A stretch of 64,000 nucleotides of DNA from Marinomonas alcarazii (lineage in GTDB: Bacteria; Pseudomonadota; Gammaproteobacteria; Pseudomonadales; Marinomonadaceae), in the NCBI RefSeq assembly GCF_003208215.1, contig NZ_QKLW01000002.1:563671-627670 (forward strand), read 5' to 3'. Shown one piece after another: positions 17,167-26,188 of the stretch. Every line of letters starts with the position of its first letter. Position 1 is the first letter of the stretch. A model generated the notes under the pieces. The model was not told where the DNA came from, did not search any database, and worked only from the letters and a program-made list of their open reading frames with translations. A program made the translations under genes and the position numbers.

Positions 17167-17197
17167 AAAGCGGGCTGTGTTTAACAGCTCGCTTTTT
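17167..17197 (+). terminator. intrinsic terminator after the RsgA-like gene
   Basis: Arms AAAGCGGGCTGT and ACAGCTCGCTTT (one mismatch) around a short loop, running into a T-tract. Confidence 0.8.
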
Positions 17198-17323
17198 ATA
17201 TTTTCTACAATTTAAAAGCCTCCAGCCATGTCACTACCCTTTACAGCAAGCCGCTGAGTGTTTATAACAAGGCCTCAATTCATTTTTACCCCACTCTAAC
17301 TGAGGCAGTTTTTCTGAATCTTC

Positions 17324-17863
17324 ATGTCTAATACTCTATTGATTTACTCCACTACAGACGGCCACACCACTAAGATCAGCAAAAAAATACAAGCCATCAT
17401 CGAGAGCCAAGATCATTCGGTCACGCTTTTACCTGTCGACGAAGTAACAACTGACACCCTAGCAAGCCATGACAAAATCGTAATCGGTGCCAGTATTCGC
17501 TATGGTAAACACCAAAAAAGCGTTGCGGATTTTATTGAGCAAAATAAAGCACTGCTTGAAAGTAAACTCAGTGCTTTTTTCACCGTCAATCTGGTGGCTC
17601 GTAAACCTGAGAAATGCCAGCCCGCGACTAACCCTTATATTATTAAATTCTTAGCACAATTAAATTGGAAGCCCACTGTTCAAGGCGTATTTGCAGGTAA
17701 ATTGAACTATCAAAAATACAGCTTCATAGATCGCAATATGATTCGCTTTATTATGTGGATGACTAAAGGACCCACTGCCCCTTCTACCAATATGGAATTT
17801 ACTAATTGGAATAGCGTTGAGCAATTCGCTCAAGCGGTGTGCGATATGCAGCCAACCGAATAG
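17324..17863 (+). CDS. hemG: menaquinone-dependent protoporphyrinogen IX dehydrogenase
   Basis: A 179-residue flavodoxin-fold enzyme that oxidises protoporphyrinogen IX to protoporphyrin IX, the penultimate step of haem synthesis, passing electrons to the quinone pool. The FMN phosphate loop is YSTTDGHTTK near residue 8, followed by GASIRYGKHQKSV (about 55) and the HemG-specific region RKPEKCQPATNPY with KFLAQLNWKP. The long insert around residues 90-150 separates HemG from simple flavodoxins. Length matches E. coli HemG (181). A Kef-type antiporter gene follows after 62 bp in the same direction. Confidence 0.92.
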   Translation: MSNTLLIYSTTDGHTTKISKKIQAIIESQDHSVTLLPVDEVTTDTLASHDKIVIGASIRYGKHQKSVADFIEQNKALLESKLSAFFTVNLVARKPEKCQPATNPYIIKFLAQLNWKPTVQGVFAGKLNYQKYSFIDRNMIRFIMWMTKGPTAPSTNMEFTNWNSVEQFAQAVCDMQPTE

Positions 17864-17925
17864 CGCTAACACCTGATAGAGATAAGAACATCCTCTTATT
17901 GAAAGCATAATAAGGAAACGATGAA

Positions 17926-19794
17926 ATGACTGATGCCTTACTGTTAACCTTTATTTTTCTGGTTGCGGGAGTCATTTCTGTCCCGATTGCATCGCGGCTT
18001 GGCTTAGGTTCTGTTTTAGGCTATTTATTAGCTGGTATTATCATCAGCCCGCTGCTGACACTGCTCCAAGTGGATATCGTTTCCATTCAGCATTTTGCCG
18101 AACTAGGCGTCGTCTTAATGTTGTTCATTGTTGGTCTTGAGTTGAATCCCAAAAAATTATGGGAGTTAAAATCTAAATTACTCGGTTTAGGGGGCGGACA
18201 AGTTGCGCTAACCGCCCTTTTAATTACGAGTATAGGAATGTTTTTAGACCATGAATGGCGCACCAGTTTAGCTATTGGTTTGGTTCTCGCTCTTTCTTCT
18301 ACCGCCATTGTGATCCAAACCTTGACCGAAAAAGGCTTGATGAAGTCAGATGGGGGTCAATCTTCGTTTGCAGTTTTACTCGCTCAAGATATCGTCGTTA
18401 TTCCCATATTGGCTTTTATTCCCCTACTCGCGACACCAGAGTTAATCGCTTCTTTAAGCGATGCGGCAGCCGCATCTCAAGGTGATAGCCACTCTGTCTC
18501 TTTGGTAGATGGCTTAGAAGCATGGCAAACGGCTCTCGTCACTATAGGCGCTATTGGGATTGTAGTTTTAGGCGGTAGCTTCTTAGCCACACCTATTTTC
18601 CGTTTTATTTCAGTGGCCCAATTAAGAGAGCTGTTTACCGCAACTGCATTAATGTTTGTGATCGGCACGACTTTACTCATGTCTTTGGTTGGTTTGTCTC
18701 CAGCCCTTGGCACCTTTCTAGCGGGAGTGGTGTTGGCGAACTCGCCCTATCGCCATGAGTTAGAAAGTGATATCGCGCCATTTAAAGGCTTGTTACTCGG
18801 GCTCTTCTTCATGACCGTTGGCGCGGGCATTAACTTCTCTCTATTGTTTAGTGATTTCGCCTCTATTCTTGGTTTAACCATGGGGCTCATTTTCTTAAAA
18901 GCGACCACGCTGCTTATCTTAGGGCGCCTGTTTCACATTCGTGGCTCGAACAAATGGCTGTTTGCCCTCGGCCTCGCTCAAGCAGGTGAATTTGGTTTTG
19001 TATTGCTGTCTTTTACTGTCAGCAATGCCGTGATTTCGCAAGAAGTGGCCGATGTGTTGCTACTAGTCGTGGCACTTTCGATGCTGCTTACCCCCATATT
19101 ATTCATTATTTATGATCGCATCATCGCGCCACGTTATGCCTCAGACCAAACAGCGGGCACCCATGACGAAGAAATGCCTGATGATAATAAAATCATCATT
19201 GCCGGTTCTGGGCGAATGGGCAGCACAATAGACAATCTGCTGAGATTAGCGGGTTACCACTCAACCGTGATTGACTTCAGCGTTAAGCGACTAAGAGCCC
19301 TAGAAAAATTTGGCGTGAAAAACTATTTTGGCGATGCCACTAGACCCGACTTGCTGCATGCCGCTGGTATAGATGAAGCATCCTTGCTGATCATTGCTAT
19401 TGATGATCCTGAGCAAATCACCAAACTCGTCAAATACGTACGAGAAAGTCATCCAGACGTACACATCATAGCGAGGGCTTTCGACAACAATCACGTTTAC
19501 GATTTATGGGCATCAGGTTGTCGGGACATTATTCGTGAAAACTTTGACAGTAGCTTACGGATGGGGCGATCGGCCTTTGAGGCGCTGGGCATTGCTCATC
19601 ACAAAGCAGAGCAAATGATCGATGTCTTTAGCCAGCATGACAAAGTGTCTATGGTAGAAGTCGCCGATGCCCATCAAATCGGCGTCCCCTCCCATGAAAA
19701 CAAAGTCTTTATTGATCGACTTAAAAAATATTTGGAAGAAAAGAATCCACAACTTAAAAAAGCCATGGAAGACATTCAAAAACAAGCCGATTAA
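17926..19794 (+). CDS. CPA2 family cation:proton antiporter, KefB/KefC type
   Basis: 622 residues. About 12 membrane helices (residues 1-400) form the Na+/H+-exchanger fold, with GTFLAGVVLANSPYRHELE and GLFFMTVGAGINF as typical segments. A cytoplasmic KTN/TrkA-N domain follows, its Rossmann nucleotide-binding loop being IIAGSGRMGS near residue 425. The family performs potassium efflux in exchange for protons and is often gated by glutathione adducts. Length equals E. coli KefC. No KefF/KefG-type accessory oxidoreductase is adjacent, though the upstream HemG is a flavodoxin-fold protein, so the exact Kef subtype is left open. The last four bases overlap the convergent downstream gene. Confidence 0.88.
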   Translation: MTDALLLTFIFLVAGVISVPIASRLGLGSVLGYLLAGIIISPLLTLLQVDIVSIQHFAELGVVLMLFIVGLELNPKKLWELKSKLLGLGGGQVALTALLITSIGMFLDHEWRTSLAIGLVLALSSTAIVIQTLTEKGLMKSDGGQSSFAVLLAQDIVVIPILAFIPLLATPELIASLSDAAAASQGDSHSVSLVDGLEAWQTALVTIGAIGIVVLGGSFLATPIFRFISVAQLRELFTATALMFVIGTTLLMSLVGLSPALGTFLAGVVLANSPYRHELESDIAPFKGLLLGLFFMTVGAGINFSLLFSDFASILGLTMGLIFLKATTLLILGRLFHIRGSNKWLFALGLAQAGEFGFVLLSFTVSNAVISQEVADVLLLVVALSMLLTPILFIIYDRIIAPRYASDQTAGTHDEEMPDDNKIIIAGSGRMGSTIDNLLRLAGYHSTVIDFSVKRLRALEKFGVKNYFGDATRPDLLHAAGIDEASLLIIAIDDPEQITKLVKYVRESHPDVHIIARAFDNNHVYDLWASGCRDIIRENFDSSLRMGRSAFEALGIAHHKAEQMIDVFSQHDKVSMVEVADAHQIGVPSHENKVFIDRLKKYLEEKNPQLKKAMEDIQKQAD

Positions 19795-20159
19795 TGCAAC
19801 AACTCTCTCGATTGCAGCTTGGCAAGTCGTTCATTCCATTTTCCACCATGAGAGCGCTCGCAGGCTTCTTCTGTGTCAAAGCTAAGCTGCTGACGTAATT
19901 TGTGATGACTGATATCCACCGCGCTTAGCTCACGCTTAATAAGTTGGTAAAAGTAGTCATCCTGCTTAGCGTCAATGGCACAGGCTAGAGCGTCATCCGT
20001 ATCAAACACACAAATGATCTTTAATGAATGAGGAAATGCATTGTAATTGACTAAGTGCGTTAACCAAACAAATCCCTCCACGTTACCAAGCGCCGTTTCG
20101 CATACATTGGTCAAGGCGCCTCTTAATGCGTTATCGATTTTTTTGTCAGACTTCTTCAT
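19791..20159 (-). CDS. conserved hypothetical protein
   Basis: 122 residues when started at the ATG at 20159 (MKKSDKKIDNALRGAL); the frame is open for 29 more codons upstream, but these look unlike protein. The protein is cytoplasmic with an alternating alpha/beta pattern, including LKIICVFDTDDALACAI. Similar proteins in marine gammaproteobacteria are often labelled Fis family regulators, but no helix-turn-helix can be seen here, so that label is not adopted. It ends inside the stop region of the antiporter gene on the other strand. Confidence 0.7.
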   Translation of the reverse strand: MKKSDKKIDNALRGALTNVCETALGNVEGFVWLTHLVNYNAFPHSLKIICVFDTDDALACAIDAKQDDYFYQLIKRELSAVDISHHKLRQQLSFDTEEACERSHGGKWNERLAKLQSRELLH

Positions 20160-20411
20160 AAAAATACAGGGTAAAATGGGTAAGGTGAAAGTGTAACCTG
20201 TCGTGAGAGCATGACCAAGGCAGCCAGTACAATAGTGCCAAAACAAACTTTTTAAAGATTAAGCGTTTTTATCAACTATTCAGTCGCACCCTGATGCATT
20301 ACACTATTTGTAACCATAGAATTCTTCTTAATTATTCGATAGAAAAGCAGATCATGCGTCTAAACGGCCTGCTTTTACTTTGAGACAAGACACCCAGTAA
20401 GGAATTACGCT

Positions 20412-21350
20412 GTGAAAAAAGTATTTATTGATGGCGAAACAGGTACTACCGGCCTTCAAGTAAAAGACCGCCTTGTAAAGCACCCGCACATTGAAATCAT
20501 CAGTATCGATCCGGATAAAAAACGCGACGTAGAAGAAAAGCGCCGCCTGATGAAAGAAGCCGATGTAACGGTACTTTGTCTGCCTGATGACGCAGCAAAA
20601 GACAGCGTTGTGTTAGCAAAAGAAGAAGGTTGTCGTATTCTGGACGCCAGCTCTGTTCACCGTGTTGCTGAAGGTTGGGTATACGGTTTACCGGAACTTG
20701 ATGCAAGCCAACGCGAGAAAATCAAAAACGCGCAGTTTGTCTCCAATCCTGGTTGTTACCCAACAGGTGCGATCTTGCTATTGAAACCATTGATTGAAGC
20801 TGGATTATTGTCTGCATCTTATGATTATTCTATCAACGCTGTATCTGGTTACAGTGGCGGTGGTAACGCGCTAATTGACCGTTATGAAAGCACTAACAAT
20901 GCGCCGATATTCGGTGCTTACGGTTTGTCTTTCAACCATAAACACCTAGCCGAAATGAAAAAATGGTCAGGTTTGGATAATGCACCGATTTTCGTACCAA
21001 GCGTGGGCAACTTCCGCCAAGGCATGCTGACCTTTTTGCCTATCCATCTGAAAGACGGTGTCACCATGGCGCAACTACAAGCGAAACTGGCAGAAGTATA
21101 CGCCGGTGATCGCTTTGTGACGGTTAATGAGCTGAATGCTATTGCTGATAGCGCAGCGCCATTTTTGACTCCTCATGGACTTGAAGATACCAACCAAATC
21201 GAATTGTCTGTATTAAGTGAGCCAAGCAATACATCCGGCATACTGGTTGCCAAACTGGATAACCTTGGCAAAGGCGCCTCTGGTGCAGCCGTACAAAACC
21301 TAAACATCATGTTAGGTTTTGACGAAGACATCGCTGTTAACCTTCGCTAA
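20412..21350 (+). CDS. argC: N-acetyl-gamma-glutamyl-phosphate reductase (ArgC, type 2)
   Basis: NADPH-dependent reductase of arginine synthesis. 312 residues, the short type 2 form. The N-terminal dinucleotide-binding region is VFIDGETGTTGLQV, and the catalytic cysteine is Cys115 in SNPGCYPTGA. AVSGYSGGGNALID and SVGNFRQGML follow in the substrate domain. It starts with GTG, preceded by AAGG. No other arg gene adjoins it. The type 2 form is common in proteobacteria and may coexist with a longer ArgC elsewhere. Confidence 0.94.
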   Translation: MKKVFIDGETGTTGLQVKDRLVKHPHIEIISIDPDKKRDVEEKRRLMKEADVTVLCLPDDAAKDSVVLAKEEGCRILDASSVHRVAEGWVYGLPELDASQREKIKNAQFVSNPGCYPTGAILLLKPLIEAGLLSASYDYSINAVSGYSGGGNALIDRYESTNNAPIFGAYGLSFNHKHLAEMKKWSGLDNAPIFVPSVGNFRQGMLTFLPIHLKDGVTMAQLQAKLAEVYAGDRFVTVNELNAIADSAAPFLTPHGLEDTNQIELSVLSEPSNTSGILVAKLDNLGKGASGAAVQNLNIMLGFDEDIAVNLR

Positions 21351-21356
21351 ACAATT

Positions 21357-21388
21357 CAGGGTCTTCTTGATCAATCAGGCAGACCCTG
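21357..21388. terminator. hairpin between convergent argC and dioxygenase genes
   Basis: Arms CAGGGTCT and AGACCCTG with a 16-base loop; the right arm lies within the last codons of the minus-strand gene. A U-run is absent, so termination is only likely. Confidence 0.45.
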
Positions 21389-22195
21389 CACCGTTACCCG
21401 ATGCAACCTTCGGGGTTGATCTCCATAATCCGTGACCGCAAAATGCTGCGTCACTCGATTATCCCAAATCGCAACGGTACCTGCTTGCCATTTAAGTCGA
21501 ACATGAAACCTATCTTGTCGGGCAATCGCAAAAAGCCGATCTAATAACGCTTGGCTCTGCGCGTCTTCCCATCCTTGCACCGAACGCGTGAATTGTTCAT
21601 TGATAAACAACACCTCATCACCAGTTTCGGGATGGCGCGTCACCATAGGTCGCACAATCGACGGATAAGCCTGAGACTTTTGTGCTACACGGCTTTGCCC
21701 ATTTGCATCTACCGCATCGTAGCGACTGCCTTCAAACGCATGTAATGCATGTATGGTGTTTAGTGTACGTAAGTGGTTTTGCTCTTCGTTCGATAAGTCT
21801 GCAAATACCGCAGCCATGTCACACCAAAGCGTGTCACCCCCAACGGGCGGAACGTACTGTGCGTGTAAAATAGAACATTTAGGCGGTATGGCTTGCCATG
21901 TCATATCGGTGTGCCAAAAACTCTCCCCAGGCGGATTACCGAGACTGGTTTCAATGATAACAACTTGATCATGTTGCGCTAAATGTGGAAAAAATGGATG
22001 GGCAAGCTCAAGCTCACCAAAGCGCTTTCCTAACGCTAAGTGCTGCTCTGGCGACAAGCTTTGGTCGCGAAAAAACAAGACTCTGTACTGTAAAAAAGCC
22101 TTATAAAGCACTTTAAACACCTCAGCGTTTAGTGTCGCTAAACTTACGCCATCAACAAATGCACCTAATGCAGCCCCACAGGGACGAATCACCAT
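21371..22195 (-). CDS. TauD/TfdA family Fe(II)/2-oxoglutarate dioxygenase
   Basis: 274 residues. The iron ligands are visible: His95 and Asp97 in FWHTDMTW and the distal His251 in NRVTQHFAV. The 2-oxoglutarate-binding arginines are in QPRRLHRVTVQG. The family hydroxylates small sulfonates, aromatic acids, carnitine precursors and similar molecules. The HTDMTW and WDNRVTQHFA contexts fit the TauD group, but no sulfonate transporter is beside it, so the substrate cannot be assigned. An AGGTGGG ribosome-binding site precedes the ATG. A single-gene unit. Confidence 0.87.
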   Translation of the reverse strand: MVIRPCGAALGAFVDGVSLATLNAEVFKVLYKAFLQYRVLFFRDQSLSPEQHLALGKRFGELELAHPFFPHLAQHDQVVIIETSLGNPPGESFWHTDMTWQAIPPKCSILHAQYVPPVGGDTLWCDMAAVFADLSNEEQNHLRTLNTIHALHAFEGSRYDAVDANGQSRVAQKSQAYPSIVRPMVTRHPETGDEVLFINEQFTRSVQGWEDAQSQALLDRLFAIARQDRFHVRLKWQAGTVAIWDNRVTQHFAVTDYGDQPRRLHRVTVQGLPD

Positions 22196-22336
22196 AAACC
22201 CACCTTCTTTGCCTCGCTTGCAGCTATTGTCGAAAATCCCTTAACCTAATCGCTCATTTTTATCAGCTTTTTAAACGAAAATATCGTATTATCCACGCTA
22301 TTAGCCATTGACCCAGCATTCTAATTATTGATTCCT

Positions 22337-23950
22337 ATGATACGACTTTCCAATATCCAACTTCCTCTTGATCACGATGCCAGCGCATTAGAAAACGCTA
22401 TTTTAGCTATGCTTGAAATAACAGCCGACAAGCTAGTTAGCTTTAATGTCTTTCGACGTGGTTACGATGCACGTAAAAAAACCAACATCATGTTGATCTA
22501 CACTCTAGATGTTGAAACAACGTGTAACGACGCTTTGCTCAGCCAATTCGCTGAACACCAGCAAGTAAAAGTCACTCCAGATCTAGAATACCATCCAGTG
22601 GCACAAGCACCAGCGACTTTAACTGAACGCCCGATTATTATCGGCTTTGGCCCTTGTGGCTTGCTAGCGGCTTTGGTTTTGGCACAAATGGGATACAAGC
22701 CAATCGTACTAGAGCGCGGCAAAGAAGTGCGCGAACGCACCAAAGACACCTTTGGTTTTTGGCGTAAGAAAATTCTAAACACCGAATCTAACGTACAGTT
22801 TGGTGAAGGTGGTGCGGGGACTTTCTCTGACGGTAAACTTTATAGCCAAGTAAAAGATCCAAAACAATACAGCCGCAAAGTCCTTAATGAATTTGTTGCG
22901 GCGGGTGCGCCAGACGAAATCCTCTACGTCAGTAAACCTCACATTGGTACTTTCAAACTGGTGGCCATGGTCGAAAAAATGCGTGCACAGATTATTGAGC
23001 TTGGCGGTGAAATTCGTTTTAGCTGCCGTGTAGATGATCTGCATATTGAAGATGGTCAGATTACTGGTGTGACACTTGCTGATGGTGAGCAACTGCACTC
23101 TAAACACATTGCCATCGCTATTGGGCACAGTGCTCGCGACACATTCGAAATGCTTCACAACAAAGGCGTATATATCGAAGCCAAACCTTTCTCTGTTGGC
23201 TTTCGTATTGAACATGAGCAATCCGCTATCGATAAAGCACGCTTTGGCCCAAATGCTGGCAATGAGATTCTTGGTGCAGCAGATTACAAACTGGTTCACC
23301 ACTGTAAAAATGGCCGTTCTGTTTACAGTTTTTGCATGTGTCCTGGCGGCACTGTGGTTGCTGCGACGTCGGAAGAGAATCGCGTTGTGACCAACGGTAT
23401 GAGCCAATATTCTCGTAACGAACGCAATGCAAACAGTGCCATTGTCGTAGGCATTGATCCTTCTGATTACCCTGGCGGCCCACTTGCTGGCATTGAATTC
23501 CAACGCAAGTTAGAAAGCTTGGCTTATGAATTGGGTGGAAGCAACTACGATGCGCCAGCACAAACCGTTGGCGCCTTTTTACGGAATGAAACACCTGAAA
23601 AATTGGGTACGGTCGAGCCGTCTTTTAAACCAGGCATTAAATTAACAAACTTAGCCGATGCCTTACCTGACTTTTGTATTGAAGCGATACGTGAAGCGAT
23701 TCCAGCCTTCAATAAGAAAATTCGTGGTTTCGCATTTGACGATGCATTATTGACTGGCGTAGAAACTCGTACCTCTGCACCAATCAACATCAAACGCGAT
23801 AGCGAAAGCCTAGAAAGCATTAACACCAAAGGCTTATATCCAGCCGGTGAAGGCGCAGGCTATGCTGGCGGTATCATGTCGGCAGCGATCGACGGCATCA
23901 AAATCGCCGAAGCCATGGCATTAAGCATTAACGCAAAAGCTTCGGCGTAA
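22337..23950 (+). CDS. FAD-dependent oxidoreductase (COG2509 type)
   Basis: 537 residues from the ATG at 22337; an in-frame TTG three codons earlier is less likely. A small N-terminal domain (about residues 1-90) precedes the FAD-binding Rossmann motif GFGPCGLLAALVLAQMG, followed by VLERGKEVRERT. Further family marks are FGEGGAGTFSDGKLYS near residue 160 and a C-terminal GLYPAGEGAGYAGGI. Proteins of this set are conserved uncharacterised dehydrogenases. The GEGAGYAGGI end resembles the FAD-contacting segment of glutathione-reductase-like enzymes. Single gene ended by a perfect hairpin terminator. Confidence 0.88.
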   Translation: MIRLSNIQLPLDHDASALENAILAMLEITADKLVSFNVFRRGYDARKKTNIMLIYTLDVETTCNDALLSQFAEHQQVKVTPDLEYHPVAQAPATLTERPIIIGFGPCGLLAALVLAQMGYKPIVLERGKEVRERTKDTFGFWRKKILNTESNVQFGEGGAGTFSDGKLYSQVKDPKQYSRKVLNEFVAAGAPDEILYVSKPHIGTFKLVAMVEKMRAQIIELGGEIRFSCRVDDLHIEDGQITGVTLADGEQLHSKHIAIAIGHSARDTFEMLHNKGVYIEAKPFSVGFRIEHEQSAIDKARFGPNAGNEILGAADYKLVHHCKNGRSVYSFCMCPGGTVVAATSEENRVVTNGMSQYSRNERNANSAIVVGIDPSDYPGGPLAGIEFQRKLESLAYELGGSNYDAPAQTVGAFLRNETPEKLGTVEPSFKPGIKLTNLADALPDFCIEAIREAIPAFNKKIRGFAFDDALLTGVETRTSAPINIKRDSESLESINTKGLYPAGEGAGYAGGIMSAAIDGIKIAEAMALSINAKASA

Positions 23951-23957
23951 AACAAAA

Positions 23958-23987
23958 ATGGGAATGCAGATTTCTCTGCATTCCCAT
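23958..23987. terminator. perfect hairpin between convergent genes
   Basis: 13-bp perfect stem, ATGGGAATGCAGA with TCTGCATTCCCAT around loop TTTC, preceded by an A-run. It probably works best for the minus-strand gene that ends at 24012. Confidence 0.8.
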
Positions 23988-24011
23988 TACCTATTGCGAT
24001 ATCTATATAGG

Positions 24012-24692
24012 TTAAATCACATCAAAACAAATCAGCTTATCACCCTGATGGGTAACACAATTCTCACCTAAAGAATCCGCGACAGCCACTAGTCCATTCA
24101 GGGTTCCAGTAATAAAAAAGTAGTCTTTATTACCATAACCACGTTGAACGCACTGAAGTATCCCTTGCGTTACGATATCTTTTTTCTCAGCCACGAGTGC
24201 ATCTATGTCAGCTGAAAAAGTGTAGTCATTGCTACCACCTTCAAACGTCAAGCTTGCGCCAACCGCTTTAGAGGAAACAAAAACACCGTAGTTAAAATAA
24301 AAGTCGCAGGCCGAATGATTTGAGGGATGAATCTCACCGCGAATCAGTTCCACCGCAGCCAAGGGATCCAGTGATGCAACAAGATTTTCGACGCTATCCA
24401 CCGTATCAGGAACGGCTATTTGAAAACACACTTCTAGCTCTGTACCACGAATCGCTTGGTGAGAAATTTTCTCTCCCATGCAAGAAAATACTTGGAAATC
24501 AAAAATGGGTGAAAGAATAATCACCCCGTCCTTGTTAACTATCTTCCAGCCAGCGATGGTGGCGCCCTTAGCAACGATCTGCGCAATTAACGCATCCTGC
24601 GCCTTACATACGTCATCAAAATGGCTTGTTAATGACAAGCCATTTTGATGCTCAAAACCTTTAACTATCTGAGAATATTCTTCGAAATTCAT
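24012..24692 (-). CDS. 2-keto-4-pentenoate hydratase-like protein
   Basis: 226 residues resembling MhpD/fumarylacetoacetate hydrolase-fold hydratases: an N-terminal helical segment, then IAGWKIVNKDGVIILSPIFD (about residues 46-65) and the metal-binding acidic pattern ELEVCFQI (about 85-92). It is shorter than typical MhpD (about 260 residues), and there are no neighbouring catechol-degradation genes, so a role in aromatic breakdown is doubtful. The gene contains a perfect 15-bp inverted repeat near its 5' end, described separately. Confidence 0.55.
   Translation of the reverse strand: MNFEEYSQIVKGFEHQNGLSLTSHFDDVCKAQDALIAQIVAKGATIAGWKIVNKDGVIILSPIFDFQVFSCMGEKISHQAIRGTELEVCFQIAVPDTVDSVENLVASLDPLAAVELIRGEIHPSNHSACDFYFNYGVFVSSKAVGASLTFEGGSNDYTFSADIDALVAEKKDIVTQGILQCVQRGYGNKDYFFITGTLNGLVAVADSLGENCVTHQGDKLICFDVI
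24614..24650. repeat. perfect 15-bp inverted repeat inside the hydratase-like gene
   Basis: CATCAAAATGGCTTG (24614-24628) and CAAGCCATTTTGATG (24636-24650) are exact reverse complements around a 7-base loop. It lies about 42-78 bases after the start codon, within codons for HQNGLSLTSHFD, so the message can fold into a strong hairpin early in the coding region. Confidence 0.85.
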
Positions 24693-24782
24693 ACAATGAC
24701 AACTTTAAAATAAACGGTAAAACATGAGTTCAGAGCAGCTTCAATTCACTGCTTGTCTTCCCGAACATCATTTGGCTCTCAA

Positions 24783-25460
24783 TTAATTTACGCTAAACGT
24801 TTGTCCATTGTATTGAGTCAGCAAGCAGTCTCCGCCCTTTTCTTTTAGCATCATGCAAAAATCCGAACTAAACGACTTACTATTAAATGGCCCTACTTTG
24901 ACTTGATACATCATTCGACCATTCACCTCTTTTTCATTAATTAGAGGAGTTAAACCTTGAAACGACGTAGGAGATTTTTTTTGCATAGCTTGCCAGCCAG
25001 TAATAGCGTCTTCTTTTTTAAGATAAGCGGCAACCTGAACACCGTATTCTGATTTAGACGTCGCTACTGGTGCCGAAGCGACCGGAGCGGAAACAACAGG
25101 GGCAGCAGAACTTTCCATGGCAACGCTTGTCGTCATGCCGGTGTCATCTGTCTCTGAAGTGGGCGTTACTGCTGGGGCCACATTCACAGCGGCCATGCTT
25201 TGATCCGAAACGAGGTTTTCTTTAGGTTTAACCTCTTCCATGTCACCGGCATTCCCTTGTTTCAATGCCGCAAGTTCCGCTTCTAAGGCATCGATTCGAT
25301 CTAATTTAGGTTGAATTGCCTGCCATTGCTCGTCATGAGCAATTACCTTATCTTGTAAGTCGTTATATGCCATGAAAGTGTTCTTTTCATCCACTGATGA
25401 GCAAGCACCAAGCGACAAGCCGGCAATAGCAACAACAAGTATTTTTTGGGATGTTTCCAT
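24783..25460 (-). CDS. SPOR-domain lipoprotein
   Basis: 225 residues from the ATG at 25460, chosen because GGAGAA lies seven bases upstream (an earlier in-frame ATG overlaps it). The lipobox is LGAC. A short coiled-coil-like stretch (about 45-70) is followed by a Pro/Ala/Thr/Val-rich linker and a C-terminal SPOR domain (about residues 143-225, with YGVQVAAYLKKEDA and YQVKVGPF). SPOR domains bind denuded peptidoglycan glycan strands, typically at the division septum. It is likely an outer-membrane or periplasmic cell-wall-binding protein. Confidence 0.8.
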   Translation of the reverse strand: METSQKILVVAIAGLSLGACSSVDEKNTFMAYNDLQDKVIAHDEQWQAIQPKLDRIDALEAELAALKQGNAGDMEEVKPKENLVSDQSMAAVNVAPAVTPTSETDDTGMTTSVAMESSAAPVVSAPVASAPVATSKSEYGVQVAAYLKKEDAITGWQAMQKKSPTSFQGLTPLINEKEVNGRMMYQVKVGPFNSKSFSSDFCMMLKEKGGDCLLTQYNGQTFSVN

Positions 25461-25529
25461 AATTCTATTCTCCATGTACTTTATTTAGGCTTTCGCTTAC
25501 GTTCACCTGAATAATCCAGTTATGAATTA

Positions 25530-25961
25530 TCAGGCAAACAGTAAGTGTTGACCCCACAAAACTAAGGCATAACGAGCTGCTTTGCCAATAAAAACCAAGG
25601 GTAAAAAATACCAAATAGGCGTTCTTAACACACCTGATACTAATGCAATCCCATCACCCACAATAGGAAGCCAAGTAAACAATAAACTAACCATGCCATA
25701 ACGATTGAAAAAATGCTCGGCTTTCTGACGAGAGGCGGCACTTATTGGGAACCACTTAGCCCCTTCAAAACGAATTAAATAACGCCCAATTAACCAGTTA
25801 GTTAAGCCACCTAAGGTATTACCTAGACTGGCTACCCCCCATAATAGGAATATGGATAAAGTCGCATCACTAGCATAATAAAGTAATATCCCTTCTGATC
25901 CCATAGGCAAAATCGTTGCCGAAAAAAAGGATACGAGAAATACCGATAAGTAACTCCACAC
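25530..25961 (-). CDS. YqaA-type (DedA/SNARE-associated) membrane protein
   Basis: 143 residues with about four membrane segments. It opens with VFLVSFFSATILPMGSEGILL, and GNTLGGLTNWLIGRYL near residue 47 and a C-terminal FIGKAARYALVLWG follow; these are hallmarks of the YqaA branch of the DedA/VTT family. DedA relatives act as lipid-carrier flippases or in membrane homeostasis; the YqaA role itself is not established. It starts with GTG. A single gene, 55-70 bp upstream of the SPOR lipoprotein gene in the same direction, so they may be cotranscribed. Confidence 0.83.
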   Translation of the reverse strand: MWSYLSVFLVSFFSATILPMGSEGILLYYASDATLSIFLLWGVASLGNTLGGLTNWLIGRYLIRFEGAKWFPISAASRQKAEHFFNRYGMVSLLFTWLPIVGDGIALVSGVLRTPIWYFLPLVFIGKAARYALVLWGQHLLFA

Positions 25962-26188
25962 AATATTGCCAACCTAATCTCTTAATTGAAAATTACTTTC
26001 TAAATAACAAAATATTGATCCAGCTCAATTTTATTGACTAGGCAATTTGCATAAAAACATCTAGTCTGTGGAAAATGTTTTTACGTGTTTATCTATTCAA
26101 TTCATTCCCTAAATGAGCAGAAACTGTATCTGAGCTCTGGTTCGGTCTACTAAAACTAATCTAAATATTTCACCTATTCGGAGCAGGC

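Noticed and set aside
19791-20246. Fis-family regulator label for the gene convergent to the antiporter
   Set aside because: No helix-turn-helix is visible; the label seems to be carried over from related database names.
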